From Brevibacillus fluminis (lineage in GTDB: Bacteria > Bacillota > Bacilli > Brevibacillales > Brevibacillaceae), in the NCBI RefSeq assembly GCF_003710825.1, contig NZ_RHHQ01000007.1:485903-549902 (forward strand): 64,000 nucleotides of DNA, written 5' to 3'. Shown piece after piece: positions 43,968 to 52,449 of the stretch; the stretch's first letter is position 1; each line of letters opens with the position of its first letter. The notes beneath the pieces were generated by a model. That model saw only the letters and a list, made by a program, of their open reading frames with translations, made no database searches and was not told the DNA's origin. The translations under genes were made by a program, and so were the position numbers.

Positions 43968-44887
43968 TTTTGGATGTGGACACCGGGATCGATGATGCGC
44001 TGGCCATTGCTTATGCGGTTCGTTCGCCGCTGGCTGAGGTACTTGGGCTAACGACCTGCTTCGGCAATACGTCTGTCGAAGAAGCGACACGCAATTCGCT
44101 GCAGGTGCTAGAGCTGCTCGGCGCGGATCACATTCCGGTCGCGATGGGAGCACCGAATCCGCTGCTGCGAGCACCGCTCAAGCAGAAAGCGACCGCGATT
44201 CATGGCGAAAATGCAATCGGCGACGTGGAGCTGCCGCTGCCAAAATCCGAGGCACTGGCGATCGACGCTGCCACGTTTATCGTTAACACGGTGCGTGAGC
44301 GTCCAGGCCAAGTGACATTGGTGACGGTCGGGAGCCAAACCAATCTGGCGCTCGCTATCATGAAAGACCCGGAAATCGTCAAGCTGGTGAAACGCGTGGT
44401 CATCATGGGCGGCGCCGTCACAGTTCCCGGGAACGTCACGCCTGTAGCGGAAGCCAATATTTATTCCGATCCAGAAGCGGCCGCTTACGTATTCCAATCG
44501 GGTATCCCGATCACACTGGTGGGCCTGGATGTCACAATGCAAACACTGCTGACACGCGAGCATCTCGCAGACTGGCGGGCAAAAGGAACAGACCTCGGCC
44601 GTACGCTGGCAGACATGTGCGATTTTTATATGGACGCCTACTACCAATTCAATCCGACGCTCGGCGGCTGTGCCCTGCACGATCCGCTCGCAGTAGGTGT
44701 GGTCTTGGACCCGACATTTGTCCAAACGCGCTCGCTGCATGTGCAGGTCGACACCGAGGGCTCCTTGTCCATCGGCCGCACAATCGGCGACCTACGCGCC
44801 AATTCAGCACAAGCCCCAAACATGGACGTCTGCCTGGAAGTCGACGTCGAACGATTTGTCACTCATTTTTTGGAATGGGTTGTGTAA
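43955..44887 (+). CDS. Nucleoside hydrolase, copy 3
   Basis: 310-aa paralogue starting MEYIILDVDTGIDDALAI, with MGGAVTVPGNVTPVAEANIY and CALHDPLAVGVVLDP. The ATG lies 13 bp inside copy 2, so translation is coupled. It is the last gene of the operon and is followed by a terminator. Confidence 0.93.
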   Translation: MEYIILDVDTGIDDALAIAYAVRSPLAEVLGLTTCFGNTSVEEATRNSLQVLELLGADHIPVAMGAPNPLLRAPLKQKATAIHGENAIGDVELPLPKSEALAIDAATFIVNTVRERPGQVTLVTVGSQTNLALAIMKDPEIVKLVKRVVIMGGAVTVPGNVTPVAEANIYSDPEAAAYVFQSGIPITLVGLDVTMQTLLTREHLADWRAKGTDLGRTLADMCDFYMDAYYQFNPTLGGCALHDPLAVGVVLDPTFVQTRSLHVQVDTEGSLSIGRTIGDLRANSAQAPNMDVCLEVDVERFVTHFLEWVV

Positions 44888-44903
44888 CGAAATAGGGAAG
44901 AAG

Positions 44904-44946
44904 GACAGAGCTAGTTTTTTTACAGGCTCTGTCTTTCTTATTTTTT
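44904..44946 (+). terminator. Intrinsic terminator of the nucleoside operon
   Basis: GACAGAGC (44904-44911) pairs with GCTCTGTC (44926-44933), followed by TTTCTTATTTTTT. Confidence 0.75.
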
Positions 44947-44986
44947 GTACCCCTAATTTGAAATCTTTTTTTGTCATCAGCAGCTA

Positions 44987-45205
44987 GGGATTTTCGCAAG
45001 AAAGTGGAACGGAAGCTTTGACGATGCCTGCCAGGTGAAAGCAAAAAAACGCAAACGCCTTTAGCGCCACATCTACTACCTGAGATACTTCCGCCGCGCA
45101 GCGTGTGGCTTTGGGGCGCGGTTTGCGTTTTTTTGCTTTCGCCGTTCACCCCGACCCACAGTGGGCATTGTCACCGCTTCCGTGGAATTTTCTTGCGAAA
45201 ATCCC
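44987..45205. repeat. 219-bp long inverted repeat, MITE-like or structured RNA
   Basis: Outer arms GGGATTTTCGCAAGAAA and its complement match perfectly at the two ends. Further inside, ACGGAAGC/GCTTCCGT, GA(C/T)xATGCC-type pairs, and the 20-base GAAAGCAAAAAAACGCAAAC (45037-45056) with its exact complement (45121-45140) continue the pairing, for arms of about 80 bp around a GC-rich 60-bp centre. No coding potential is evident. The inner A7/T7 runs let it terminate on both strands. It could be a miniature element or a large regulatory hairpin. Confidence 0.75.
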
Positions 45206-45370
45206 CTCCCTTCCCCAAACAAAAAAATATTTCAAACTACCACTTTCTTTTCTCCCCCTGATCTAATAAAATAGTGTAGGATTAAAAATATACTCGGTAC
45301 ATTAATTACATCGTTTCAATAAGAGAACCGCTCCACAAACAAGAAACATTTGGATGAAAGGGATGCTACC

Positions 45371-46708
45371 ATGACTGCTCAAACACATCATTACGATATC
45401 GTCATCGTCGGAGGAGGACTTGCAGGTTTGTCTGCAGCCGCCTATTTAGCGAATAAAGGAAAAAAGGTCGCTGTTTTGGAACGTGGCGCACTTGGCGGGC
45501 GAGCAGTGACATTACCCATAAAAGGTTTTCACTTCAATTTTGGAGCCCATGCGATCTATGGTCGCGATACATCCGTATTGCGCACCTTTGAAAAAGAACT
45601 GGGCATCCACATCAATTGGCGCGACTTTACGCCGAGCAAAGCAAAATATGACATCGGCGATGAAGTGACCGACGTGCCTGCAAACATTCAAGGTCTTTTC
45701 CGCACAAAAGTGCTAACAGGTTTAGATAAAGTAAGCTTCACCTTCAACATCTTGAAAACAATGCTCAAACTGGAGTCCGGCCACCCGCACCTCTCGATTC
45801 AAAAATGGCTGGAGAAAAAGGAAGTCAATGATGAAGTCCGCGAGATGATGCTGACGCTGGCGTCCTCCAACTTCTTTACGAAAGAGCCGGAAAAAATCCC
45901 TTCGGATGTGTTCTTCCGTTACTACTCCCGCTTGTTTTTGACCAACAAGCCGGTTGCATACATCGGTGGGGGCTGGCAATCGCTAATCCAGGAATTCGTG
46001 CGCGTGATCGAAGCGAACAACGGTACGATCTACACAAAAACCAAAATCGACCGTGTCTCGTTTGAAGATAACCGTATCACCGCTGTACATGCAGGTGAGG
46101 AAACGACGTTTACCGGCGATCAGTTCATCATGTGCATTCCGCCGAAGGAGCTGGACAAAATCATGGCCGGTTCCCGTCTGGAAGGTCTTGCGAAGCACTA
46201 TGCCCAATACGACCCAACCTATGTAATGGTGTATGATATCGGCTTGAAAAAACGGATCGAAAGCCCTTATACCTACATTTACGACAAGCAAAACAACATG
46301 TTCATCACGGACATCTCGTACTACGACACAAGCTGTACGCCAGAGGGCGGCCAACTGCTGCAGGCAACCGCGTACCTGCGCCAAGAGGACATGGGCAAAA
46401 AAGAAGTGCTGGAAGCGTACAAAGAAAAAATCGAACATATGTATGACAAACACTTCCCAGGCTGGAGAGAAGAACTGGTCGTGCCGCGCGTATCGCAGCG
46501 CGCAGTGGTACAAGAAATCAAATGGACGATGAATCAGCAAGCGATGCCGGTCTTCTTCCCGGATTACCGCAACCTGTTCTTCGCAGGCGACTGGTGCCAA
46601 GGCCAAGGCCAGCTTTCCGAGCTGTCGTTCTCCAGCGCAATGTCCGTTTGCGAGATGATCATGCAGCATCAGGAACTGGAGCTTGTCAGCAAGCATTCGA
46701 TCGGGTAA
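45371..46708 (+). CDS. FAD-dependent oxidoreductase, phytoene desaturase-like
   Basis: 445-aa flavoprotein of the amine oxidase/CrtI-like group. It begins with YDIVIVGGGLAGLSAAAYLA at residues 8-27, then VLERGALGGRA and FNFGAHAIYG, and ends with an FAD motif NLFFAGDWCQGQGQLSELSF. There is no carotenoid synthase or other pigment gene nearby, so the substrate is unknown. ATG 45371 is used; the eight-codon longer start lacks support. Monocistronic. The 165 bp between the inverted repeat and this gene are AT-rich and probably hold its promoter. Confidence 0.85.
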   Translation: MTAQTHHYDIVIVGGGLAGLSAAAYLANKGKKVAVLERGALGGRAVTLPIKGFHFNFGAHAIYGRDTSVLRTFEKELGIHINWRDFTPSKAKYDIGDEVTDVPANIQGLFRTKVLTGLDKVSFTFNILKTMLKLESGHPHLSIQKWLEKKEVNDEVREMMLTLASSNFFTKEPEKIPSDVFFRYYSRLFLTNKPVAYIGGGWQSLIQEFVRVIEANNGTIYTKTKIDRVSFEDNRITAVHAGEETTFTGDQFIMCIPPKELDKIMAGSRLEGLAKHYAQYDPTYVMVYDIGLKKRIESPYTYIYDKQNNMFITDISYYDTSCTPEGGQLLQATAYLRQEDMGKKEVLEAYKEKIEHMYDKHFPGWREELVVPRVSQRAVVQEIKWTMNQQAMPVFFPDYRNLFFAGDWCQGQGQLSELSFSSAMSVCEMIMQHQELELVSKHSIG

Positions 46709-46738
46709 AGGTACATCAATAAAGATAGGCAAGGAAAA

Positions 46739-46774
46739 GAGCGTGCATTCCGCGATGGGATGCGCGCTTTTTTG
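46739..46774 (+). terminator. Intrinsic terminator after the oxidoreductase
   Basis: GCGTGCATTCC pairs with GGATGCGCGC (with G-T pairs), followed by T6. Confidence 0.75.
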
Positions 46775-47173
46775 CGCATTTCGATCGAAGTAGCCAAGCC
46801 GCTTGCAGGGTCATACGGGAGTTGCATTTTCTGTTATCGAATGCCGACGTGAATGGCTGGTAGAAAATATCGAACCTTTTTTGCATCTGCCGATGAGAAA
46901 AAGGTTCAGGGGATAACAGCGAAAAACAAGCCCCGGGGGATTGGTACAAAAATAACGATGCGAAATGTGTTCGGTTTTTGCGTGGCTGAAGGCGAAATGA
47001 TTCGAAAGAAAGGCGGCATAGAAGTTGCAACTACTAATTGGCAACCGGGGGAGGGAAGGGTGTTCATGTGAAACAGACTATGATCATCCGCAAATGAAGT
47101 TCGCGTGACTTGAGATACGTGAAATAAAAAAAAAAGCAATCGTTAGAATAATACGATTTTTCAGTAAATAAAA
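46775..47173. other. Gene-less stretch with one dyad
   Basis: About 400 bp without a convincing gene: a 72-codon open frame (46853-47071) has no good ribosome site and no recognisable protein. GAACCTTTTT and AAAAAGGTTC form an inverted repeat at 46872-46907, and a ten-base A run lies near 47129. I see nothing else; it may be decayed DNA. Confidence 0.45.
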
Positions 47174-47202
47174 TTGACTACACTTCCAATTTGCTCTAAA
47201 AT
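47174..47202 (+). promoter_or_regulatory. Sigma-A promoter of the Pot-type transporter operon
   Basis: TTGACT (47174-47179), 17-base spacer, TAAAAT (47197-47202). Transcription would start about 175 bases before the first gene. Confidence 0.7.
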
Positions 47203-47208
47203 GAAATA

Positions 47209-47331
47209 AATATTGTCAAGACTGTAAACGTTTGTCCTCCTTCATGCCCGTTGCGAGATCACAGACGTAGACACCAGTCCGATTTCCGCCACCAGAATGC
47301 CTCTGGCGCGCGGAGCTTGGGCTGGTTTTTT
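47209..47331 (+). promoter_or_regulatory. Structured leader with terminator before the Pot-type operon
   Basis: The leader holds a near-palindrome TGTAAACGTTTGTC (47223) and a long imperfect hairpin at 47273-47325: ACCAG-CC, TTCCGC and CACCAGA on the left pair with TCTGGCG, GCGGAG-type and GG-CTGGT on the right. T6 follows at 47326-47331. A terminator 50 bases before the first start codon suggests attenuation. I do not recognise a known riboswitch class in it. Confidence 0.5.
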
Positions 47332-47383
47332 CTGTTTATCGGCGACACAAGCGAAAGAGTCATTCGAAAGGGGTGCGCGCGTT

Positions 47384-48484
47384 ATGAATGAGATACATCT
47401 GGCCATCACGGATGCGACGAAATGGTACAAGAAATTCAAAGCGGTCGACAAGATCAACCTGGAGGTGAAAAAAGGGGAGTTTCTGACCATTCTGGGGCCA
47501 TCCGGTTCCGGCAAAACCTCATTATTGAAGCTCATCGCTGGGTTCGAGGAAGTGAGCGCCGGTTCGATCTACTTGAACCATCAAGATATTACGGGCAAAA
47601 AACCATATGAGCGGGACATTGGCATGCTTTTTCAAAACTATGCGCTTTTCCCGCACATGACCATAGCAGACAATATCGCCTATCCCCTCCGCCTACGGAA
47701 AGTGAACAAGCAGGAGATCCGCGAGCGGGTCCAAAAAATCCTCGATCTCGTGCATCTGTCCGAGTACGGCAATCGTTTTCCCGCGCAGTTGAGCGGTGGT
47801 CAGCAGCAGCGAGTGGCATTGGCGAGAGCGATCGTCTTCAATCCGCCGCTTTTATTGCTGGATGAGCCTTTAGGTGCCCTCGACAAAAATTTGCGTGAGA
47901 AGATGCAATTGGAAATCAAGCATATTCAGGAAAAGATCGGGATTACAACGATCAGCGTGACGCACGATCAGGAGGAAGCGCTAACCATGTCGGATCGGGT
48001 TTGCGTGATGAACAAGGGGCGAATCGAGCAAATTGCTACTCCGCAGCAGCTATACCAAAGGCCAGTCAACAAGTTCGTTGCCGAATTCATTGGTGAAATC
48101 AATCTGCTCGCAGGCGAGGTCGTCGGAAATGAGGAAGGCCAATTGGCGATCCGGTTGTTTGCGGATGCTGGCATCACGCTGCATTCCAATCATGACGGGG
48201 GTTTCAGCGAAAGAGAAGCATACGTGGCGATCCGGCCGGAAAATATTCAGCTCGCTTCTGACCGTGGCGCGTTTAAAAACACGATGGAGGCGAAAGTTTG
48301 CGAGACGATTTATGTAGGGGACGCCTGCAAAGTCAAGACCAGAACAGCTTGCGGACATGAGATGACGGTCAAGATTCCGGCACGGCTATCCGGAAGCTGC
48401 AAAGCCGGTGATGAGATTCTCTTGGGCTGGAACCTGTCGGAATCGACCGTGATTCCGTATGAGCGCGAGGCGATCTTAGCATAA
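47384..48484 (+). CDS. Pot-type ABC transporter ATP-binding protein (PotA-like)
   Basis: 366-aa ATPase with Walker A GPSGSGKTS near residue 38, Q-loop FQNYALFPHMT, signature LSGGQQQRVALARA, Walker B LLLLDEPLGALD, His-loop SVTHDQEEA, and a C-terminal TOBE-type domain. It belongs to the spermidine/putrescine, iron and thiamine class. ATG 47384 follows AAAGGGGTG; the longer frame back to 47297 overlaps the terminator hairpin and is rejected. First gene of the operon. Confidence 0.92.
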   Translation: MNEIHLAITDATKWYKKFKAVDKINLEVKKGEFLTILGPSGSGKTSLLKLIAGFEEVSAGSIYLNHQDITGKKPYERDIGMLFQNYALFPHMTIADNIAYPLRLRKVNKQEIRERVQKILDLVHLSEYGNRFPAQLSGGQQQRVALARAIVFNPPLLLLDEPLGALDKNLREKMQLEIKHIQEKIGITTISVTHDQEEALTMSDRVCVMNKGRIEQIATPQQLYQRPVNKFVAEFIGEINLLAGEVVGNEEGQLAIRLFADAGITLHSNHDGGFSEREAYVAIRPENIQLASDRGAFKNTMEAKVCETIYVGDACKVKTRTACGHEMTVKIPARLSGSCKAGDEILLGWNLSESTVIPYEREAILA

Positions 48485-48516
48485 CGAAATGCCAAAAAAA
48501 TATTGGGGGAATTATC

Positions 48517-49602
48517 ATGGGCAAAGGGTTGAAAGTCAGCTTGGTTACGCTTGTTGCAGGACTTGTGGTCGCGGGCTGTAGTGGGGGAGGGAGCGAGCAG
48601 GCGGCTAGCACCTCCTCTACTGGCGGGCAAGCGAGTGGAGAACAGCAGGAACTGGTCGTCGTCGACTGGGGAGGCGCTTCGTCAGACGCGGCGAAAAAAG
48701 CGGAATACGAACCGTTTGAAAAGAAATTCAACGTGAAGATTACCGTTGTTTCTCCGACAGATGTAGGTAAGCTGAAAGCGATGGTCGAGAGCGGAAATGT
48801 CGAGTGGGATGTCGTCAATTCGGATACCGATGTGGCGATTCGACTTGGCAGCGAAGGACTGCTCGAAAAGCTGGATTATAGCGTCATCAATGCCAAGGAC
48901 GTGTACCCGGAGCTTGTCTCTGATTATTCCATCGGGCAGGAGCTGTTCTATACGAATATCGGATACAGCACCGAGCTATTTCCGGGGGACAGCCATCCGA
49001 AAAGCTGGACGGATTTCTGGGATACCGCAAAATTTCCAGGTCCTCGCTCCTTGTATAAGACGCCGATGTCTACGCTTGAAGCGGCGCTGCTCGCCGATGG
49101 CGTAGCTCCCGACAAACTGTATCCGCTCGATGTCGACCGTGCTTTAAAGAGCCTCGATAAAATCAAAAAAGACGTAAAAGTGTGGTGGGAAGCGGGCGCG
49201 CAACCTCCTCAGCTGCTGTCAACCAAAGAAGTGGCGGCTTCTATGGCGTGGAACGGTCGCATTTCTGTAGCGAAGGCACAAGGCTCCAAAATCGACAATG
49301 AGTTCAATCAGGCACTTGCCATGTCGACCTCATGGGTCGTTCCGAAGGGGACGCCGCATAAAGACTTGGCGATGAAGTTCATTGCGTATGTGTCCGAACC
49401 TGAGCCGCAGGCGGAGTATTCCAAACTGATCGATTATGCGCCGACCAATGCCAAGGCGCTGGACTTGTTGTCTGAGGACTTGAAAGCGCGGCTTGGGCAG
49501 TTAAAGAAGGACAAGGAGAATCAGGTGATCCTAGACGTCAACTATTGGGCGAAGAACTTCGATGAGGTAAACGAGAAGTTCAATAAGTGGCTACTGCAAT
49601 AG
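48517..49602 (+). CDS. Pot-type solute-binding lipoprotein (PotD/AfuA family)
   Basis: 361-aa lipoprotein with lipobox LVVAGC (Cys21) and a Ser/Thr/Gly linker. LVVVDWGGASSDAAKKAEYEPF and VEWDVVNSDTD are typical of family 1 binding proteins for polyamines and related cations or organic ions. The ligand cannot be assigned. It lies between the ATPase and the two permeases in one operon. Confidence 0.9.
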   Translation: MGKGLKVSLVTLVAGLVVAGCSGGGSEQAASTSSTGGQASGEQQELVVVDWGGASSDAAKKAEYEPFEKKFNVKITVVSPTDVGKLKAMVESGNVEWDVVNSDTDVAIRLGSEGLLEKLDYSVINAKDVYPELVSDYSIGQELFYTNIGYSTELFPGDSHPKSWTDFWDTAKFPGPRSLYKTPMSTLEAALLADGVAPDKLYPLDVDRALKSLDKIKKDVKVWWEAGAQPPQLLSTKEVAASMAWNGRISVAKAQGSKIDNEFNQALAMSTSWVVPKGTPHKDLAMKFIAYVSEPEPQAEYSKLIDYAPTNAKALDLLSEDLKARLGQLKKDKENQVILDVNYWAKNFDEVNEKFNKWLLQ

Positions 49603-49690
49603 GATGGGCTCTGTCGGTAAGAGGGAATCGCCGTCTGTATCACGAATCGCGAAGACGACAAGGTTCGGACCATATGTAAGGGGGAACTTT

Positions 49691-50587
49691 ATGTCAAAAG
49701 GTAAAACACAGGCAGCAGCACTGCCCGCAGTGCCCTCGCTGCAAATCGCCAAAATTCCGGGACTCAAGTGGCTGCTGCTGATCGTACCGCTCGTGTACGT
49801 CATGTTTCTGCTATACTACTCGATGATCAGCGTCCTGAAGCTGAGTGTAGTCGATCATACCGGATTTACGCTTACCTACCTGAAGGACGTGCTGACGGAT
49901 ACGCTTTATTTGAAAGTGCTGTGGAATACGCTGAAAACATCGTTCTTGGTCACCGTGTGGACTGTGATTCTCGCATATCCGATCGCGTATCTGCTAGTCG
50001 TCATTGAGTCGGGGACTTGGAAAAAAGTCATAATGGGAACGGTCATGATTACGATGTGGATCAGCTTGCTTGTTCGTACGTTCACCTGGACCGTAATCCT
50101 GCAGGAGCACGGTGTGGTCAATTCGGTTTTAATGAATCTCGGGGTAATCCAGGAACCGCTCAAGCTACTGTACAACACGGTCGGCGTCACCATCGGGATG
50201 ACCCACATTTTGCTGCCATACATGGTTTTGAGCCTGTATGCGGTCATGGAACGGATTGATCGCAGGCTGATCCAAGCGGCGCAAGGGATGGGGGCAAAGC
50301 CCTGGCAGGCCTTTGTCCACATTATGTTTCCGCTCTCCTTGCCAGGCGTCATGTCAGGATCATTGATCGTGTTTGTACTCGGACTGGGTTATTTCATTAC
50401 GCCGGCATTATTGGGCGGACAAGGCAACATGATGATTTCCAAGCTGATCCAGGAAAACATCCAAACAACGCTCAACTGGAATCTGGCCGCAGCGCTTGCG
50501 CTTGTGCTACTCGGGACAACGTTGTTGCTGCTAGGGTTGGCGTATTGGGTGTCCCGGTTGTCACCGATGTTGAAGGGGGATCGTTAA
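49691..50587 (+). CDS. Pot-type ABC permease (PotB-like)
   Basis: 298-aa permease with six hydrophobic segments and an EAA-like loop ERIDRRLIQAAQGMGAKPWQAF near residues 178-199. ATG 49691 is eight bases after AAGGGGGAA; the longer frame from 49604 is intergenic and lacks a site. Confidence 0.9.
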   Translation: MSKGKTQAAALPAVPSLQIAKIPGLKWLLLIVPLVYVMFLLYYSMISVLKLSVVDHTGFTLTYLKDVLTDTLYLKVLWNTLKTSFLVTVWTVILAYPIAYLLVVIESGTWKKVIMGTVMITMWISLLVRTFTWTVILQEHGVVNSVLMNLGVIQEPLKLLYNTVGVTIGMTHILLPYMVLSLYAVMERIDRRLIQAAQGMGAKPWQAFVHIMFPLSLPGVMSGSLIVFVLGLGYFITPALLGGQGNMMISKLIQENIQTTLNWNLAAALALVLLGTTLLLLGLAYWVSRLSPMLKGDR

Positions 50588-50589
50588 GC

Positions 50590-51360
50590 ATGTGGCTGCG
50601 CATTGTGGTAGGGATTTTGCTTGTGCTGATGATCGCCCCCATTTTGGTGATGATTCCGCTCTCCTTCAGCTCACAGGTCGCGTTTCAATTTCCGCCTGAA
50701 AGCTATTCGATGCAATGGTATGAAAACTTTTGGAGCAACAGGCAGTGGACGGAAGGATTGTGGCGGAGCGTCGTCGTCGCCTTCTTTACGGCAATTGTCT
50801 CGCTTGCCCTGGGAACGATGGCGGCATTGGCTGTGAACCGCCTTACCTTCCCTGGCAAAAAAATCTTTCTCAACCTGATGGTGGCACCGATGATCATACC
50901 GGTTATCGTGGTGGGGATCGCGATGTACCATACGTTTTCAGCCTACAAGCTGACCAATTCGATTCCGGGATTGGTGTTGGCCCATTCAATCCTTGCGATC
51001 CCGATCGTATTCGTCACGATAATGGCAGGTCTCAAAGGAGTGGACGGCAACCTCGAGTTAGCGGCACAAAGCCTCGGCTCCACGCCGATCGGCGCATTTT
51101 TCAAAGTCACCCTTCCGTTGATCCGTTCTTCCGTGTTTACAAGTGCTTTGTTCGCTTTCATAACTTCATTGGATGAGGTTGTCGTTAGCATTTTTATCGC
51201 AGGCTCCAAAACGAAGACGCTGCCGATCGTGATGTGGGAAAACATGAGGACGCAAGTCGATCCAACCATCGCTGCGGTATCAACCTTATTGATTGTCGGC
51301 ACGGCGGTGTTTTTGATTTTGTCGCAGAGGGTGTCAAAGGGTGGAGATGCCCGATCATAA
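50590..51360 (+). CDS. Pot-type ABC permease (PotC-like)
   Basis: 256-aa second permease with six hydrophobic segments and the loop NLELAAQSLGSTPIGAFFKV near residues 155-175. It starts two bases after the previous stop; AAGGGGGA lies inside the end of that gene. A terminator follows, closing the four-gene operon. Confidence 0.9.
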   Translation: MWLRIVVGILLVLMIAPILVMIPLSFSSQVAFQFPPESYSMQWYENFWSNRQWTEGLWRSVVVAFFTAIVSLALGTMAALAVNRLTFPGKKIFLNLMVAPMIIPVIVVGIAMYHTFSAYKLTNSIPGLVLAHSILAIPIVFVTIMAGLKGVDGNLELAAQSLGSTPIGAFFKVTLPLIRSSVFTSALFAFITSLDEVVVSIFIAGSKTKTLPIVMWENMRTQVDPTIAAVSTLLIVGTAVFLILSQRVSKGGDARS

Positions 51361-51385
51361 ATGGAACAACTGCATACTGAAAAGA

Positions 51386-51420
51386 AAGGTTTTCGCTAAT
51401 CGATGCGGAAGCCTTTTTTT
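51386..51420 (+). terminator. Intrinsic terminator of the Pot-type operon
   Basis: AAGG-TTTCGC pairs with GCGGAA-CCTT (with G-T pairs) around an eight-base loop, then T7. Confidence 0.75.
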
Positions 51421-51471
51421 CTTGTGCCAGGTGGATTTTGACTGTTATTATTCATCACTTTGACATCAATA

Positions 51472-51510
51472 ACTTCATTTTATGAGTATTATTGAAGTGT
51501 ATAATTTCAA
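51472..51510. promoter_or_regulatory. Dyads in the rpiR-type promoter region
   Basis: ACTTCA and TGAAGT (about 51472-51498) and TTGAA-N9-TTCAA (51492-51510) overlap a TATAAT-like box. Such TGAA/TTCA dyads are common RpiR operators, so autoregulation is plausible. Confidence 0.35.
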
Positions 51511-51570
51511 ATGTTAAACTATTCGTAAAATTACCTAGATCTCTACTGATCCACAAAGGAGCCGCTGCAC

Positions 51571-52449
51571 ATGAAAGCAAACGTCAAAGAACGAATCCGC
51601 ACTCATTTTGCCGGTTTGACAGCAAGCCAACGTATGATCAGCCGCTTTGTGCTGGATAAGCCGAACCTGATTGCTGTACATACGGCCAAAAAAATCGGTG
51701 AGCTGACCAGCACGAGTGAATCGACGGTCATTCGTTTCAGCTATGCGCTTGGTTATTCAGGGTATGGTGAGATGCAGGAAGAGATCAGGCGCACTCTCTT
51801 GATATCCGATCAGCTACGCGGGCCGATCGAAAAGCATCAAGAAGCGTCCGGCGAGCGCGTCACGAGCGAAAATTTTGTCCAGCAGGCGTTGGAGACGGAT
51901 ATCGCCTACATTCAGCAGGCGCTCGCGAATGCAGACGTAGCATTGTTCCGCAAAGCGATTGAGCTAATCATGTCGGTGGACAAAATTGTCGTCGTCGGCT
52001 TCCGTTGGTGCCACATACCCGCGACATGGCTTTCCAATGCACTCAATACGCTAAAAGGCGATACGCACCTGTACCAAGGAGCAATTGGCAACGCAGACTA
52101 TCTGATTACGGAGCATAGCAAAAAATGGCTCGTCATCGCTCTTTCATTTCCGCGACATCCGTCAGAAACAATTGCCTTCGTCAAAGCAGCCAAGACGGTT
52201 GGCGCGCAGGTTCTGGCGATTACGGAGGGTGAGCTGTCGCCGATCAGTGCAGAAGCGGACGTTATGCTCAAGGTGACGACGCCGCAGCCCGTTGCTACCA
52301 ATGGCATGCCGACGTTGTTTTCCATCTTGAATGCACTGGTGGAGGGGGTAATGGCGGCAGGCGGCGATGAGATTACGCACCGGCTGCAGCAATATGACGA
52401 GATCAGCTCAACCTTTTATTCTTTTACAGGAGATGAAGAAGATGAGTAA
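51571..52449 (+). CDS. RpiR/MurR-family transcriptional regulator
   Basis: 292-aa regulator. The N-terminal RpiR helix-turn-helix (about 1-80) contains LTASQRMISRFVL and TSTSESTVIRFSYALGYSGY; the C-terminal SIS domain (about 115-270) contains KIVVVGFRWCHIPA and ALSFPRHPSETI. SIS domains bind phosphosugars or amino-sugar derivatives. The CapA-like gene overlaps its stop by eight bases, making them one transcript. Confidence 0.92.
   Translation: MKANVKERIRTHFAGLTASQRMISRFVLDKPNLIAVHTAKKIGELTSTSESTVIRFSYALGYSGYGEMQEEIRRTLLISDQLRGPIEKHQEASGERVTSENFVQQALETDIAYIQQALANADVALFRKAIELIMSVDKIVVVGFRWCHIPATWLSNALNTLKGDTHLYQGAIGNADYLITEHSKKWLVIALSFPRHPSETIAFVKAAKTVGAQVLAITEGELSPISAEADVMLKVTTPQPVATNGMPTLFSILNALVEGVMAAGGDEITHRLQQYDEISSTFYSFTGDEEDE

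Noticed and set aside
45371..46708. Carotenoid biosynthesis gene crtI
   Set aside because: Fold is similar but no phytoene synthase or other pigment gene is nearby, so the specific name is unsupported.
46853..47071. 72-codon open frame between the oxidoreductase and the Pot operon
   Set aside because: No ribosome site, no recognisable protein, and it runs across a dyad; insufficient support.
47223..47236. cre site TGTAAACGTTTGTC in the Pot leader
   Set aside because: Misses the last three conserved positions of the cre pattern; mentioned only as a near-palindrome.
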